From NCBI RefSeq assembly GCF_010730355.1, contig NZ_AP022576.1, forward strand, positions 1,426,001 to 1,490,000: a stretch of 64,000 nucleotides of DNA, read 5' to 3'. A program made the position numbers and the translations under genes. The notes below the pieces were generated by a model, which did no database searches, had not been told where the DNA came from, and worked only from the letters and a program-made list of their open reading frames with translations. Every line of letters begins with the position of its first letter. Positions within the stretch are counted from its first letter, which is position 1. This document shows positions 7,798 to 14,568 of this stretch, piece after piece. Source of the DNA: Mycobacterium florentinum (GTDB lineage: Bacteria > Actinomycetota > Actinomycetes > Mycobacteriales > Mycobacteriaceae).

Positions 7798-9225
7798 TTA
7801 TGCCACAAGAAGTCTAAAGGCGGCATCGTTGACGGAATCGCTACCCCAACGCGCATAGCTGTACAACCCGCGCTGGCCGGTGGGCCTCATGTTGGCCCCC
7901 AGCAGATGCGGGATCAACTCCACAGCGCTGCCGATCCGCTGGGACACAACGAAATTCCGGAAATCGCCGTACAGCAAGACCGGGTTGTTACCAGCACCAC
8001 CACCAAGCGCCGCCGACATGTTGGACAACTCGGCGACCGGCTTGCCCAGCAACGTGGGCACCGTGGCACGTAACTCCGGAAACAGCAACGCACCGTTGCT
8101 GGTTTCCATGGCGCGCAACAGATTCAGGACCCCAAGGTTGGCGCACCACCGTGCGTTGGCCTGCCAGCGCGGCCCCAACGTGTTCTGAAGTTTGTACACG
8201 TCGGCGGCGGTAATGGTGTCAGCGGTCGCCGTGGCCACCACCGAGCTGCCACCCGTCAACGCGGTCACGATTCCTGTGGGGGAACCAGTTCCGCTGCCGT
8301 TGGTCAGGGCTTCGTTCAGCAACTGCAGCTGGCTGTCGGCCATCAAGCGGCCCAGTTCCCCCAAAAGCGTTGGCGCGTCCTGGGATACCTCGATGCTGAA
8401 CGGCACGAACGTTGCCGATTTATACGCCGGGATGGACGGCTCGGTGAACGCGGGCGAGTCATCCGACACCTCAGAAGCCTCTGCATCCCAGCTGCTTTGG
8501 ACGCCGAGACTCGTTACACCATGCCAAACGTCCGTCACCGTGGAGACGACCCGTGAGATCTGCAACAGCGAGTTTTCCGATCCCGCACTGGTCAAAATCA
8601 CAGTCGGATCCAACTCGTACGGCACCAAAAATCCGCCGGCCGCGTCGGAAAGGCTTGCGGCGCGCTGCTCTTGGCGCAACCGCGCGACCCGGTCGTAGGC
8701 TGCCCGCTCCTCGGCGGTCCACTCCAAACCCGCGCGAGATTCTCCGTGAAAAACCAGCTTGGCGAACGCTGAACGATAGGCGTCTGAGCCGGTGTCGACC
8801 ACCCACCGGGCGACCCATTCAGCACCGCTCTCGGGGCCGGCCGAAACCAGCCGTTCCACCACCTCGGCGGACCGGGCCGGCAACCCCGCCTTCACCGAGC
8901 GCTCGAGTCGCCGCAGGGCCGCGGTCTGTGACCCGTTGTGCCGCTCGCTGCCGCCGCCCAGCTGAGATTCTGACGGCGAACCGCGTTCGAGCCGCAGCGA
9001 GCCGTCACCTCGTGCTGCCCCGGCGATCGCCCCGGCCAGCACCGCGTCGCGGTCGAGCTTTTCGATGTGGCGGGTCAGTGTGTCGAACTCCTTGCCGAGC
9101 TCGTCGGCCTCGATGCCCGCCACACGCGACAAGGTGGGTGTCGCGGCGAGCTGTTCCAGGCGCGCTGAAATCTCTTCCATGCGCGTGATGGTGGACTCTT
9201 TGTTGAGCCAAATTGTCTTCGTCAT
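7798..9225 (-). CDS. HK97-fold phage major capsid protein
   Basis: 475 residues from the ATG at 9225-9223, which has AAAGGA upstream; the longer frame start at 9426 is rejected. The N-terminal 130 or so residues are helical and charged (ARLEQLAATP...), like the scaffolding delta domain of HK97 capsids. The shell domain follows from about residue 190, with the typical GGFLVPYELDPTVI entry and a C-terminal stretch LLYGDFRNFVVSQRIG. It forms the icosahedral shell in this phage family. No prohead protease, portal or terminase gene adjoins it, so on its own it cannot build a virion. This suggests a satellite that resizes or supplies a capsid using helper functions, or decay. Confidence 0.92.
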   Translation of the reverse strand: MTKTIWLNKESTITRMEEISARLEQLAATPTLSRVAGIEADELGKEFDTLTRHIEKLDRDAVLAGAIAGAARGDGSLRLERGSPSESQLGGGSERHNGSQTAALRRLERSVKAGLPARSAEVVERLVSAGPESGAEWVARWVVDTGSDAYRSAFAKLVFHGESRAGLEWTAEERAAYDRVARLRQEQRAASLSDAAGGFLVPYELDPTVILTSAGSENSLLQISRVVSTVTDVWHGVTSLGVQSSWDAEASEVSDDSPAFTEPSIPAYKSATFVPFSIEVSQDAPTLLGELGRLMADSQLQLLNEALTNGSGTGSPTGIVTALTGGSSVVATATADTITAADVYKLQNTLGPRWQANARWCANLGVLNLLRAMETSNGALLFPELRATVPTLLGKPVAELSNMSAALGGGAGNNPVLLYGDFRNFVVSQRIGSAVELIPHLLGANMRPTGQRGLYSYARWGSDSVNDAAFRLLVA

Positions 9226-9505
9226 TTTTGGGTCCTTTACGGTTGCCCAGGGCTTGTTGTCTGTGGGAAAGCGGTGGCGGGACGGTGTGACCGGCAGGCC
9301 CCACCCGGCTATGTCAGGGGTGGGGCCATACGCGGCACCAAACCAATTCCACTGCTGTGTCCGAGAATCCGGGCAGCGAAGCTGCTCGGGCGGACAAAAT
9401 GCGGGCTGCGGGCTTCTGGCGTGCATCCCCTCCTGGGGTGCCCTGCGAAGTCACGAACTCGCACAGTCAGAATAGCGCCGGTCACCGACAAAGCAACCAG
9501 CACAC

Positions 9506-9697
9506 TCATTCCGGCGCGGCGCGGCCAAGCCGCTTGTCTACCCAGTCGTCATTGTCACCGAAAACCACAGCACCGATTGGGTCGTCGTGGGCCAGGCGCT
9601 CAAGCGCGGCTTGCTGCTCGTCCAGCGCCTCGTCCAGGGCCGCGTACATGGCCCGCTCGCCGGGCGTCAGTCCGCTGTCGTCGGTGTGATCGGTCAT
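9506..9697 (-). CDS. Small acidic protein of the element
   Basis: 63 residues from the ATG at 9697-9695, with AAAGGACG as ribosome site. Mostly one predicted helix (TPGERAMYAALDEALDEQQA) and an acidic tail. No family recognised. It lies between the zinc protein and the capsid gene on the same strand, a usual place for small phage regulators or scaffolding aids. The good ribosome site and fit in the operon support a real gene. Confidence 0.7.
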   Translation of the reverse strand: MTDHTDDSGLTPGERAMYAALDEALDEQQAALERLAHDDPIGAVVFGDNDDWVDKRLGRAAPE

Positions 9698-9753
9698 CGG
9701 TCGTCCTTTCGGATTCTTGGTGAGAATTTTCTCTTGGTGAGAACTTTTTCTGC

Positions 9754-10167
9754 TCACCACGTTTCGATTACCGCCAGCGCGCGGTGGGCGCGATCGAACC
9801 GGCGGTGACATGGCCGGCACATCGGCGAATACTTGGACGAGTCCGTGCTGTACGCCACGGCACGCCCGTTGACGACCGCGACTAGTTCCGTCGGATCGTC
9901 GTGCTGATAAGCCCACTGGGCTGCTGGGCGTCCGCAATCGCCCACGCAGGCGTAGGACGAGGCGTACCCGCGCGCGGCCTGGACGCGAGCATGCGCGCCG
10001 CGATAGCCCACAACCCGCTTGGCCGTTCGAGGTTGTCGCGTAGAACGTCGCACCGCTTTCGGGGTGCGGCGCTGAGATCGGCAAAACCCACAGACGCGAG
10101 AAGGCGTGCAATCGCATGCTTTCGACGCGTAGGCGGCCAGGCCGCTGGTGCTGCGCCTCGTGGTCAT
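9754..10167 (-). CDS. Zinc-binding HNH-like phage protein
   Basis: 137 residues. The start ATG at 10167-10165 overlaps the stop of the upstream initiator-like gene by 4 nt (ATGA). Cysteine pairs are visible near the N terminus (CDC...CGFC, residues 18-29) and further on at Cys74/Cys78 and Cys117/Cys120, the last followed by HRRFD. The spacing resembles phage HNH-type or zinc-ribbon proteins in actinophages, but a full His-Asn-His triad is not clear. It is probably a DNA-binding or nicking accessory in replication of the element. Confidence 0.7.
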   Translation of the reverse strand: MTTRRSTSGLAAYASKACDCTPSRVCGFCRSQRRTPKAVRRSTRQPRTAKRVVGYRGAHARVQAARGYASSYACVGDCGRPAAQWAYQHDDPTELVAVVNGRAVAYSTDSSKYSPMCRPCHRRFDRAHRALAVIETW

Positions 10168-10961
10168 ACAGCCACCCCCTCGGCGCGGAGAACACCCAGC
10201 CAGCGTGTCCGCTGGCCGCGCAGCGCGGTGATTTGCCGGCCCAGTTCCCGGCGCTGGTCGTTGTCCAGGCTCCGGTGTTGACGGCCCTCTAGCTTGTTGA
10301 TCTGGTCCTGCAGGGCCGACAGCTGTTGTGGGCCATGCCGTTTCCAGGCGTCTAAGGCGCGGTTGTCGGAAGCGCACGTGCCACACGGGGCGGAATGCGG
10401 GTATTGCGTACAGGCCCGTTTTGGGGGTTCTATGGAGAATTCGTAGAGGGGCATTGGCTCGGGTGAGTGGCTGCCCGTCTGAGCGGTCGGCTCGCTCGCG
10501 TGCGTATCCCCTTCCGTTTCACGACTTCTAACTACTTCGGGCGAACGGGGGTTCGGGGTTGCTAGCGAATCTGTTCGGGGTTTCGGTGTAATTCTGTTCG
10601 GGGTTTCGTCCTCAAACGGTGAACCGTCGTTCGGGGTTCCTGGTGTCGTAAACCCCGAACCCTCGTTCGGGGTTTTGACCAGAAGCCGCCAACGGTTAGT
10701 GGAACCACGGCCACCCTTGGTTCGGAACACCAGGGCCACAACACCCTTGCCCGCTAGATGCTCCAAGGCTCGCTGAATCCCGCGTTCCGTCATGTCGCAC
10801 GTTTCGGCCAGCTTTGCCACGGACGGCCACACTTCGGGCTTCCCGACGCCGCAGTATTCGGACAGCTCGACGGCCACCCGGAACTCACCGTGGGTCAATC
10901 CCGCGTGCCGCAACCCGTGCCGGAAATCTCGGGGATGGAACTCGTTCTGCCCGCTCATCAT
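10164..10961 (-). CDS. Winged-helix replication-initiator-like protein with internal iterons
   Basis: 265 residues. A winged-helix DNA-binding domain occupies about residues 15-95 (HPRDFRHGLRHAGLTHGEFR..., WPSVAKLAETCDMTERGIQRAL). A low-complexity linker with repeated Thr-Pro-Asn units spans about 95-140, followed by a C-terminal segment with a CxxC pair and helical region. The linker codons are the GTTCGGGGTT iterons listed separately, so protein and origin appear interlocked as in lambda gene O. It is first in a minus-strand unit with the zinc protein. It most likely recognises the iterons and opens the origin after excision. The start is ATG-ATG at 10961; either may be used. Confidence 0.78.
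   Translation of the reverse strand: MMSGQNEFHPRDFRHGLRHAGLTHGEFRVAVELSEYCGVGKPEVWPSVAKLAETCDMTERGIQRALEHLAGKGVVALVFRTKGGRGSTNRWRLLVKTPNEGSGFTTPGTPNDGSPFEDETPNRITPKPRTDSLATPNPRSPEVVRSRETEGDTHASEPTAQTGSHSPEPMPLYEFSIEPPKRACTQYPHSAPCGTCASDNRALDAWKRHGPQQLSALQDQINKLEGRQHRSLDNDQRRELGRQITALRGQRTRWLGVLRAEGVAV
10551..10674. repeat. Iteron array (six copies of GTTCGGGGTT), putative origin
   Basis: Exact 10-bp copies lie at 10551-10560, 10573-10582, 10596-10605, 10629-10638, 10651-10660 (inverted) and 10665-10674. Start-to-start spacings are 22, 23, 33, 22 and 14 bp, close to whole helical turns for the 22/23/33 steps. The array lies inside the initiator-like gene and encodes its Thr-Pro-Asn repeats. 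This layout is typical of theta origins bound by a phage initiator. Confidence 0.8.
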
Positions 10962-11053
10962 CCGACGCCTGATGCGCTACCCCAAGGTCGGCTGTTGCCG
11001 ATAGAATCGGCGTTGCCCGTCGTGTGGTGACGATTGGTGTCGTTGGAGGTCGG

Positions 11054-11075
11054 GGGCCGGCTTCTATGTCGGCCC
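11054..11075. terminator. Weak hairpin between excisionase and initiator genes
   Basis: GGGCCGGC at 11054-11061 pairs with GTCGGCCC at 11068-11075 around a 6-nt loop (one G-T pair). It follows the excisionase stop (11117) on the minus strand and precedes the initiator start. There is no U-tract, so its role as a terminator or attenuator is uncertain. Confidence 0.3.
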
Positions 11076-11116
11076 TCGACTCTTTCCGGAGGATCGTCGA
11101 AATTCATTGGGTGCGA

Positions 11117-11326
11117 TCACCATTCGCTGATCGGGCGCAGGGTGACCTGGTCAACCTCGTTGAGGTCGATGCGGATCAGGCGCGGTCCGGCCTTGTAGGC
11201 CTTGATACGGTGATCGGAAATCATTTGCCTGACCGTTTTATCGCTGACCTGCAGGTAGTCGGCGGTTTCCTGGATTCCGCGCCAGCGGCGTGCTTCAGGC
11301 GCTGGCGCTGGTTTCTTGCGTGTCAC
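11117..11326 (-). CDS. xis: Excisionase / recombination directionality factor
   Basis: 69 residues from the GTG at 11326-11324, with AAAGGGG as ribosome site. It is a small MerR/AlpA-like helix-turn-helix protein: RWRGIQETADYLQVSDKTVRQM is the recognition region, followed by a wing (AYKAGPRLIRIDLNEVDQ). Such proteins bend the att arms and switch the integrase toward excision. It lies directly after the integrase on the minus strand, the phiRv1/phiRv2 arrangement. The longer open frame to 11464 lacks a start signal. Confidence 0.85.
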   Translation of the reverse strand: MTRKKPAPAPEARRWRGIQETADYLQVSDKTVRQMISDHRIKAYKAGPRLIRIDLNEVDQVTLRPISEW

Positions 11327-11439
11327 TGAAAATCCCCTTTGACGTCCGGGAGGGGTTGTTTTCCCCAACCTGGTTAAAGGGGTTGTACTTCGGCCTGGGA
11401 GGACTGATTTGGAGGTAACTAACCCAGCGTGTCTCTGGC

Positions 11440-11497
11440 TAAACGCGCTACACAGTTGCTCCACTGGGGTAGTTGCACAGGGTAAACGCGCTACACA
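11440..11497. repeat. Two 15-bp direct repeats between int and xis
   Basis: TAAACGCGCTACACA occurs exactly at 11440-11454 and 11483-11497, 43 bp apart (about four helical turns), just past the integrase stop and upstream of xis. It may be a regulator operator controlling xis and downstream genes, or an arm-type integrase/excisionase site. No repressor gene is recognisable in the element. Confidence 0.6.
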
Positions 11498-11503
11498 AAT
11501 TAG

Positions 11504-12625
11504 TCAGTTGTTTGCGAGTTTGCTTAGCAGCGCCGCAATCTCGTGGTCGCGCCCCTGGGCGGCGTGCTGGTAACGCATGGCGGCAGCTGGGGTGGAGTGC
11601 CCCAGGCGGGCCATCAGCTCGGCCAGTGACGCGCCCGTCGCGGCTGCCAGCACGGCACCGGAGTGGCGTAGGTCGTGCCAGCGCAGATCGGGCCGTCCGG
11701 CAGCGGCGCGCGCCCGGTACCAGTGGCGCATGAGGGTGGATGGTTGCAGGTGGCCGCCTCGATCGTTCGGGAATAGCAGTGAATCACGCTTGCTGCCAAC
11801 ATATTTGGACAGATGCGCTTCAATGGCCGGGATTAGGTGCGGTGGAATGGCAACGTCGCGCACACCGGCATCGGACTTGGGTGTGGTGACTTGAAACCCG
11901 CCGTGTTTGGTGCGCACCGCGGCCCGCCGGACACGGATCACCTCTGTCGACAGGTCAATGTCGCCGCGTTGCAGCTCGATCGTCTCCCCGAACCGAAGCG
12001 CGCACCAGGAAGCGAGCGCGACCATCAGCTGCAGCCGCTCGGGCATTGCGGCAGTGACCGTGGTCAGCTCCTCCACCGACGCGGGCCGGATCTTATGGAC
12101 GCGCTTGGTGCGACCCGCCCCCACGATCCGCGCGGGATTGCTGTCGATCAACTCGTCGTTGACCGCGCTGGCCATGATCGTGCGCAACAGGCTGTAGGCG
12201 TGGGAGCGCATGGTGGGCCTGTCGGTCAGGGTCGTGGCGTGCCAGTCGCGCACATCTTTGGGCGTGATGCCGGCGATTTGACGGTCCCCGAACGTGGGCA
12301 GCAGGTGGTCGTCCAGGATGGCGGTGTAGTGCTCGCGGGTGCGTGCCTTGATGGGACGGCCAGCGACCTGGCGTGTGGCCAACCAGCCCGAGGCATAGGC
12401 ACCGAAGGTCACGCGCTCCGGCTTGGCCACAGCGGCCGGGTTCCACAGTTTGCTCTCGATCTCCCGGCGCCGGTCAACCAGGTAGGCCTCGGCGTCGATC
12501 TTCGCGGCGAACGTTTGCGGGGCCGTGTTGTAGCTGCCGTCCGGCCCGGTATAGCGCACGTGGTAGCGGCCTGATGGCAGCTTGCGGATGTTGCCGAACG
12601 AGCGGTGTCCTTTTCGGTTGGCCAT
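11504..12625 (-). CDS. int: Tyrosine site-specific integrase
   Basis: 373 residues from the ATG at 12625-12623 (MANRKGHRSFG); a 13-residue upstream extension is open but unlikely. Order: arm-binding N domain, core-binding SAM-like domain (about 75-165), catalytic domain. The catalytic set is complete: Arg211 (CALRFGE), Lys250 (TPKSD), His317 and Arg320 (HDLRHSG), His343 (LGHST) and Tyr352 (MRYQHA). It recombines the tRNA-Val attB with attP. It lies 160 bp from attR and is transcribed away from it, as is usual. Confidence 0.95.
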   Translation of the reverse strand: MANRKGHRSFGNIRKLPSGRYHVRYTGPDGSYNTAPQTFAAKIDAEAYLVDRRREIESKLWNPAAVAKPERVTFGAYASGWLATRQVAGRPIKARTREHYTAILDDHLLPTFGDRQIAGITPKDVRDWHATTLTDRPTMRSHAYSLLRTIMASAVNDELIDSNPARIVGAGRTKRVHKIRPASVEELTTVTAAMPERLQLMVALASWCALRFGETIELQRGDIDLSTEVIRVRRAAVRTKHGGFQVTTPKSDAGVRDVAIPPHLIPAIEAHLSKYVGSKRDSLLFPNDRGGHLQPSTLMRHWYRARAAAGRPDLRWHDLRHSGAVLAAATGASLAELMARLGHSTPAAAMRYQHAAQGRDHEIAALLSKLANN

Positions 12626-12788
12626 GGTGTGCGGTCCCCTGTGGTCGTGCCAATGGCGTACCAATACAGGTTACTTCTAGGTCCGCGAACCTCCGACTAT
12701 TTCCACTAGTGGAGTGTGGTGTCTACCCAGCTTAGAGGCATATTCACGCTGCTCACACACCACACCCGCAACATACCAGCATGACTAC

Positions 12789-12816
12789 TTCAATCCCAGT
12801 ATCGCGCACCAGAGTT
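12789..12816 (+). repeat. attR: 28-bp direct repeat
   Basis: Identical over 28 bp to 2823-2850. It marks the right boundary of the element. The bases that follow (TCACCTGTTCAGGC...) belong to the pre-insertion chromosome and partly match the flank of a degenerate copy at 23706-23745. Confidence 0.95.
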
Positions 12817-12988
12817 TCACCTGTTCAGGCCTGGTTTTTATCGGGCCGTCGCGCCTGATCGAGCACGGTGCGCAAATACATGCCCAACCGGACCTATCGC
12901 GAATCGCGACACGACAGGTCGGGTTTGCCATGACGGCCATCCCGATAACGCCGTAGTTGATGCGGTTGTCGCAGTGGCCTGACCCCGA

Positions 12989-13321
12989 TTGGTTGATCAA
13001 TGTGGACCAGTTCACGGGGTCCGGTCAAGTGCATGGCGGGACTGGCCCGACCGCTATCGTCCGCAGTTCTCCCAGGTAAGTACTGACCTTCGTCAGGGGA
13101 AGGACGCTGTTTGGGTGATCACCCATGCCGACGAGAGAAAAAGGACCTTCGTGTTCTTTTGGGATTGGTCGGGCCCCGAAATCACCATCCGTGGCCGCCG
13201 CGAGTGGGATTCAGAAGACCCCGAGGATGTCGAGCTTGCGCTTAATGTGATCGACGGAGACGTGCCGCTTGAAGGCTGGGTTTCCTTGGCGCGCGACTTT
13301 TTGGCGGCCTTCGACAGCTAG
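12989..13321 (+). CDS. Small hypothetical protein next to attR
   Basis: 110 residues if the TTG at 12989 is used. The part from about residue 17 (DWPDRYRPQFS) on looks genuinely coding, with a strand-rich centre (AVWVITHADE, TFVFFWDWSG) and an acidic C terminus. The first residues do not look convincing and no ribosome site was found, so the 5' end may have been lost near the insertion boundary. Family not recognised; small acidic proteins of this kind can be immunity or antitoxin-like, which is only a guess. Confidence 0.45.
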   Translation: MVDQCGPVHGVRSSAWRDWPDRYRPQFSQVSTDLRQGKDAVWVITHADERKRTFVFFWDWSGPEITIRGRREWDSEDPEDVELALNVIDGDVPLEGWVSLARDFLAAFDS

Positions 13322-13488
13322 CTGTCGGGAGGGGAGTCTGGGGATGGGAGGTCCGCGATGAGCTCCCCGCTGCCACCACCGGACCAGTTGGGTACAGGCT
13401 GTTCGTCACTCTGGCTGATTCTTAGCGAGTCGCGAGTCTCCCTGCCACGCAGACTATTTCGTCCCTACCCTCGCTCACGACAGCAGAC

Positions 13489-13938
13489 ATGATGATGACC
13501 CGCGACGAAACCGTGGGCTACCGTGCACCTATGCGCGAGTACCCCGAACAACCCGTAGACCTGTCATGGTTCTACACACTCAATCTGCACGACCGGGTCA
13601 ACCTGCTCAACAATCCGCGTCAATCACTCATAGCTCAGTTCGTCGAACGCATTCTCGCCCAAGTCAAACAGCACGGGATACAGCAAGAGGTCGTCGACGA
13701 ATCACAATGGAACGGCTCCTCCACCTGGAGACTCGACGAGTCGATGCGGGCAAAGCTCGAGGAGGACAGTCAGAAGCTGGATAGGTGGTTCGATTCGCTC
13801 ACGCCCGAAGAACTCAACCACGTAATTGCGCACCGCCGCGACGAGGGCTCACAAGCCGCGACCAAAGCGTCCGGCGTCGACCCGCGCATGGCCCATCCCT
13901 ATCTCGACATGAAGGCGACGAAGCTCGGTCGGCCTTGA
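13489..13938 (+). CDS. Hypothetical protein
   Basis: 149 residues from 13489; a start at 13531 (MREYPEQPVD) is equally possible. Soluble, mostly helical, with a conserved-looking segment DLSWFYTLNLHDRVNLLNNPRQ and a C-terminal charged region (DRWFDSLTPEELNHVIAHRR). No family recognised and no membrane segment. It converges with the lipoprotein gene, 16 bp apart. Codon use looks ordinary for the genome. Confidence 0.65.
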   Translation: MMMTRDETVGYRAPMREYPEQPVDLSWFYTLNLHDRVNLLNNPRQSLIAQFVERILAQVKQHGIQQEVVDESQWNGSSTWRLDESMRAKLEEDSQKLDRWFDSLTPEELNHVIAHRRDEGSQAATKASGVDPRMAHPYLDMKATKLGRP

Positions 13939-13954
13939 AGCGCCGCGGTGACTG

Positions 13955-14566
13955 TTACCCGGTGAGGATCGTCGGGAAGGGGCTGCGCTCGGCGGGTAGG
14001 TCGGCGGGAAAACACGGCGAAATCGCTTGCAGGGTAGGCGCATACCCGGGCTGATACCGCGCAATGATCTGCAGGATGTAACCGTCGGGGGCATAGCCAA
14101 ACCGGTTGGGCTTGTAGAAGCCGTCTCGCTCGTAAACCTGCCAGCCCCAGCTCTTCCAGATGTCGCCGGCCTTGGCGACGATCGTGTTGGCGTCGACGCC
14201 CGCCGGCAGCGTGAGATCGCCGTTGGTCGCGAATTCCATTGGCGGGGTGCCCGTTTCGACATCCTTACACGGGTGAACGGTGCCGCCACCGCTATAGCGG
14301 CTGGCGTCCAGCGTTATTCCGGCCCCAAGCGCCGCGAGTGTTTTCTTGAGGTAGCCGATCACCGTATCCTGGGCCTGCTGTTGGGTTTTCGGGATGACCG
14401 GCTCGAGCTTCCATCCGGGCGGCGGTGGCGGTGTGGCTTCCATGGATGGTCCTCCCAGTGGAGTGGCGCCGGTCGGTGTGGGCGGGACGAGCGGTCGTTC
14501 GTGGCTACAGGCAACGACGAGCACAACGATCGTCGCAACACCGAAAACCCTCAAACGGCGCATCAC
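13955..14566 (-). CDS. Lipoprotein of the ESX-type operon (LppJ-like)
   Basis: 203 residues starting at GTG 14566 (or the adjacent ATG 14563), with GGGGAGG upstream. A signal peptide with lipobox VVLVVAC gives lipidation near Cys20, then a proline-rich linker (PPTPTGATPLGG, EATPPPPPG) and a compact C-terminal domain. It starts 2 bp after the DUF1023 gene, so it is the last gene of a three-gene operon (WXG-like, hydrolase, lipoprotein). The arrangement resembles Rv2078-Rv2079-lppJ of M. tuberculosis. A lipoprotein paired with a secreted lipase-like protein could be its immunity or delivery partner; this is inference. Confidence 0.85.
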   Translation of the reverse strand: MMRRLRVFGVATIVVLVVACSHERPLVPPTPTGATPLGGPSMEATPPPPPGWKLEPVIPKTQQQAQDTVIGYLKKTLAALGAGITLDASRYSGGGTVHPCKDVETGTPPMEFATNGDLTLPAGVDANTIVAKAGDIWKSWGWQVYERDGFYKPNRFGYAPDGYILQIIARYQPGYAPTLQAISPCFPADLPAERSPFPTILTG

Positions 14567-14568
14567 GT

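Larger units (their letters stand above)
2823..12816. mobile_element. Integrated phage-satellite-like element in tRNA-Val(GAC)
   Basis: Perfect 28-bp att repeats lie 9,966 bp apart. Reading from attR on the minus strand, the element has a tyrosine integrase, an excisionase, an iteron-bearing initiator-like protein, a zinc-binding protein, a 63-residue protein and an HK97-type major capsid protein. Then come a GC-rich noncoding stretch and cargo genes next to attL. I see no terminase, portal, protease, tail or lysis gene. Size and content recall phiRv1/phiRv2 of M. tuberculosis and capsid-encoding phage-inducible islands. An independent satellite is my preferred reading; a decayed prophage is the alternative. 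Confidence 0.93.

Noticed and set aside
10551..10674. Possible CRISPR array
   Set aside because: Repeats are only 10 bp, one is inverted, spacing is 14-33 bp and they lie within a reading frame; iterons explain them better.
12785..13015. 76-codon minus-strand frame across attR
   Set aside because: Ends in the att repeat like the matching frame at attL; arises from the repeat sequence, not a gene.
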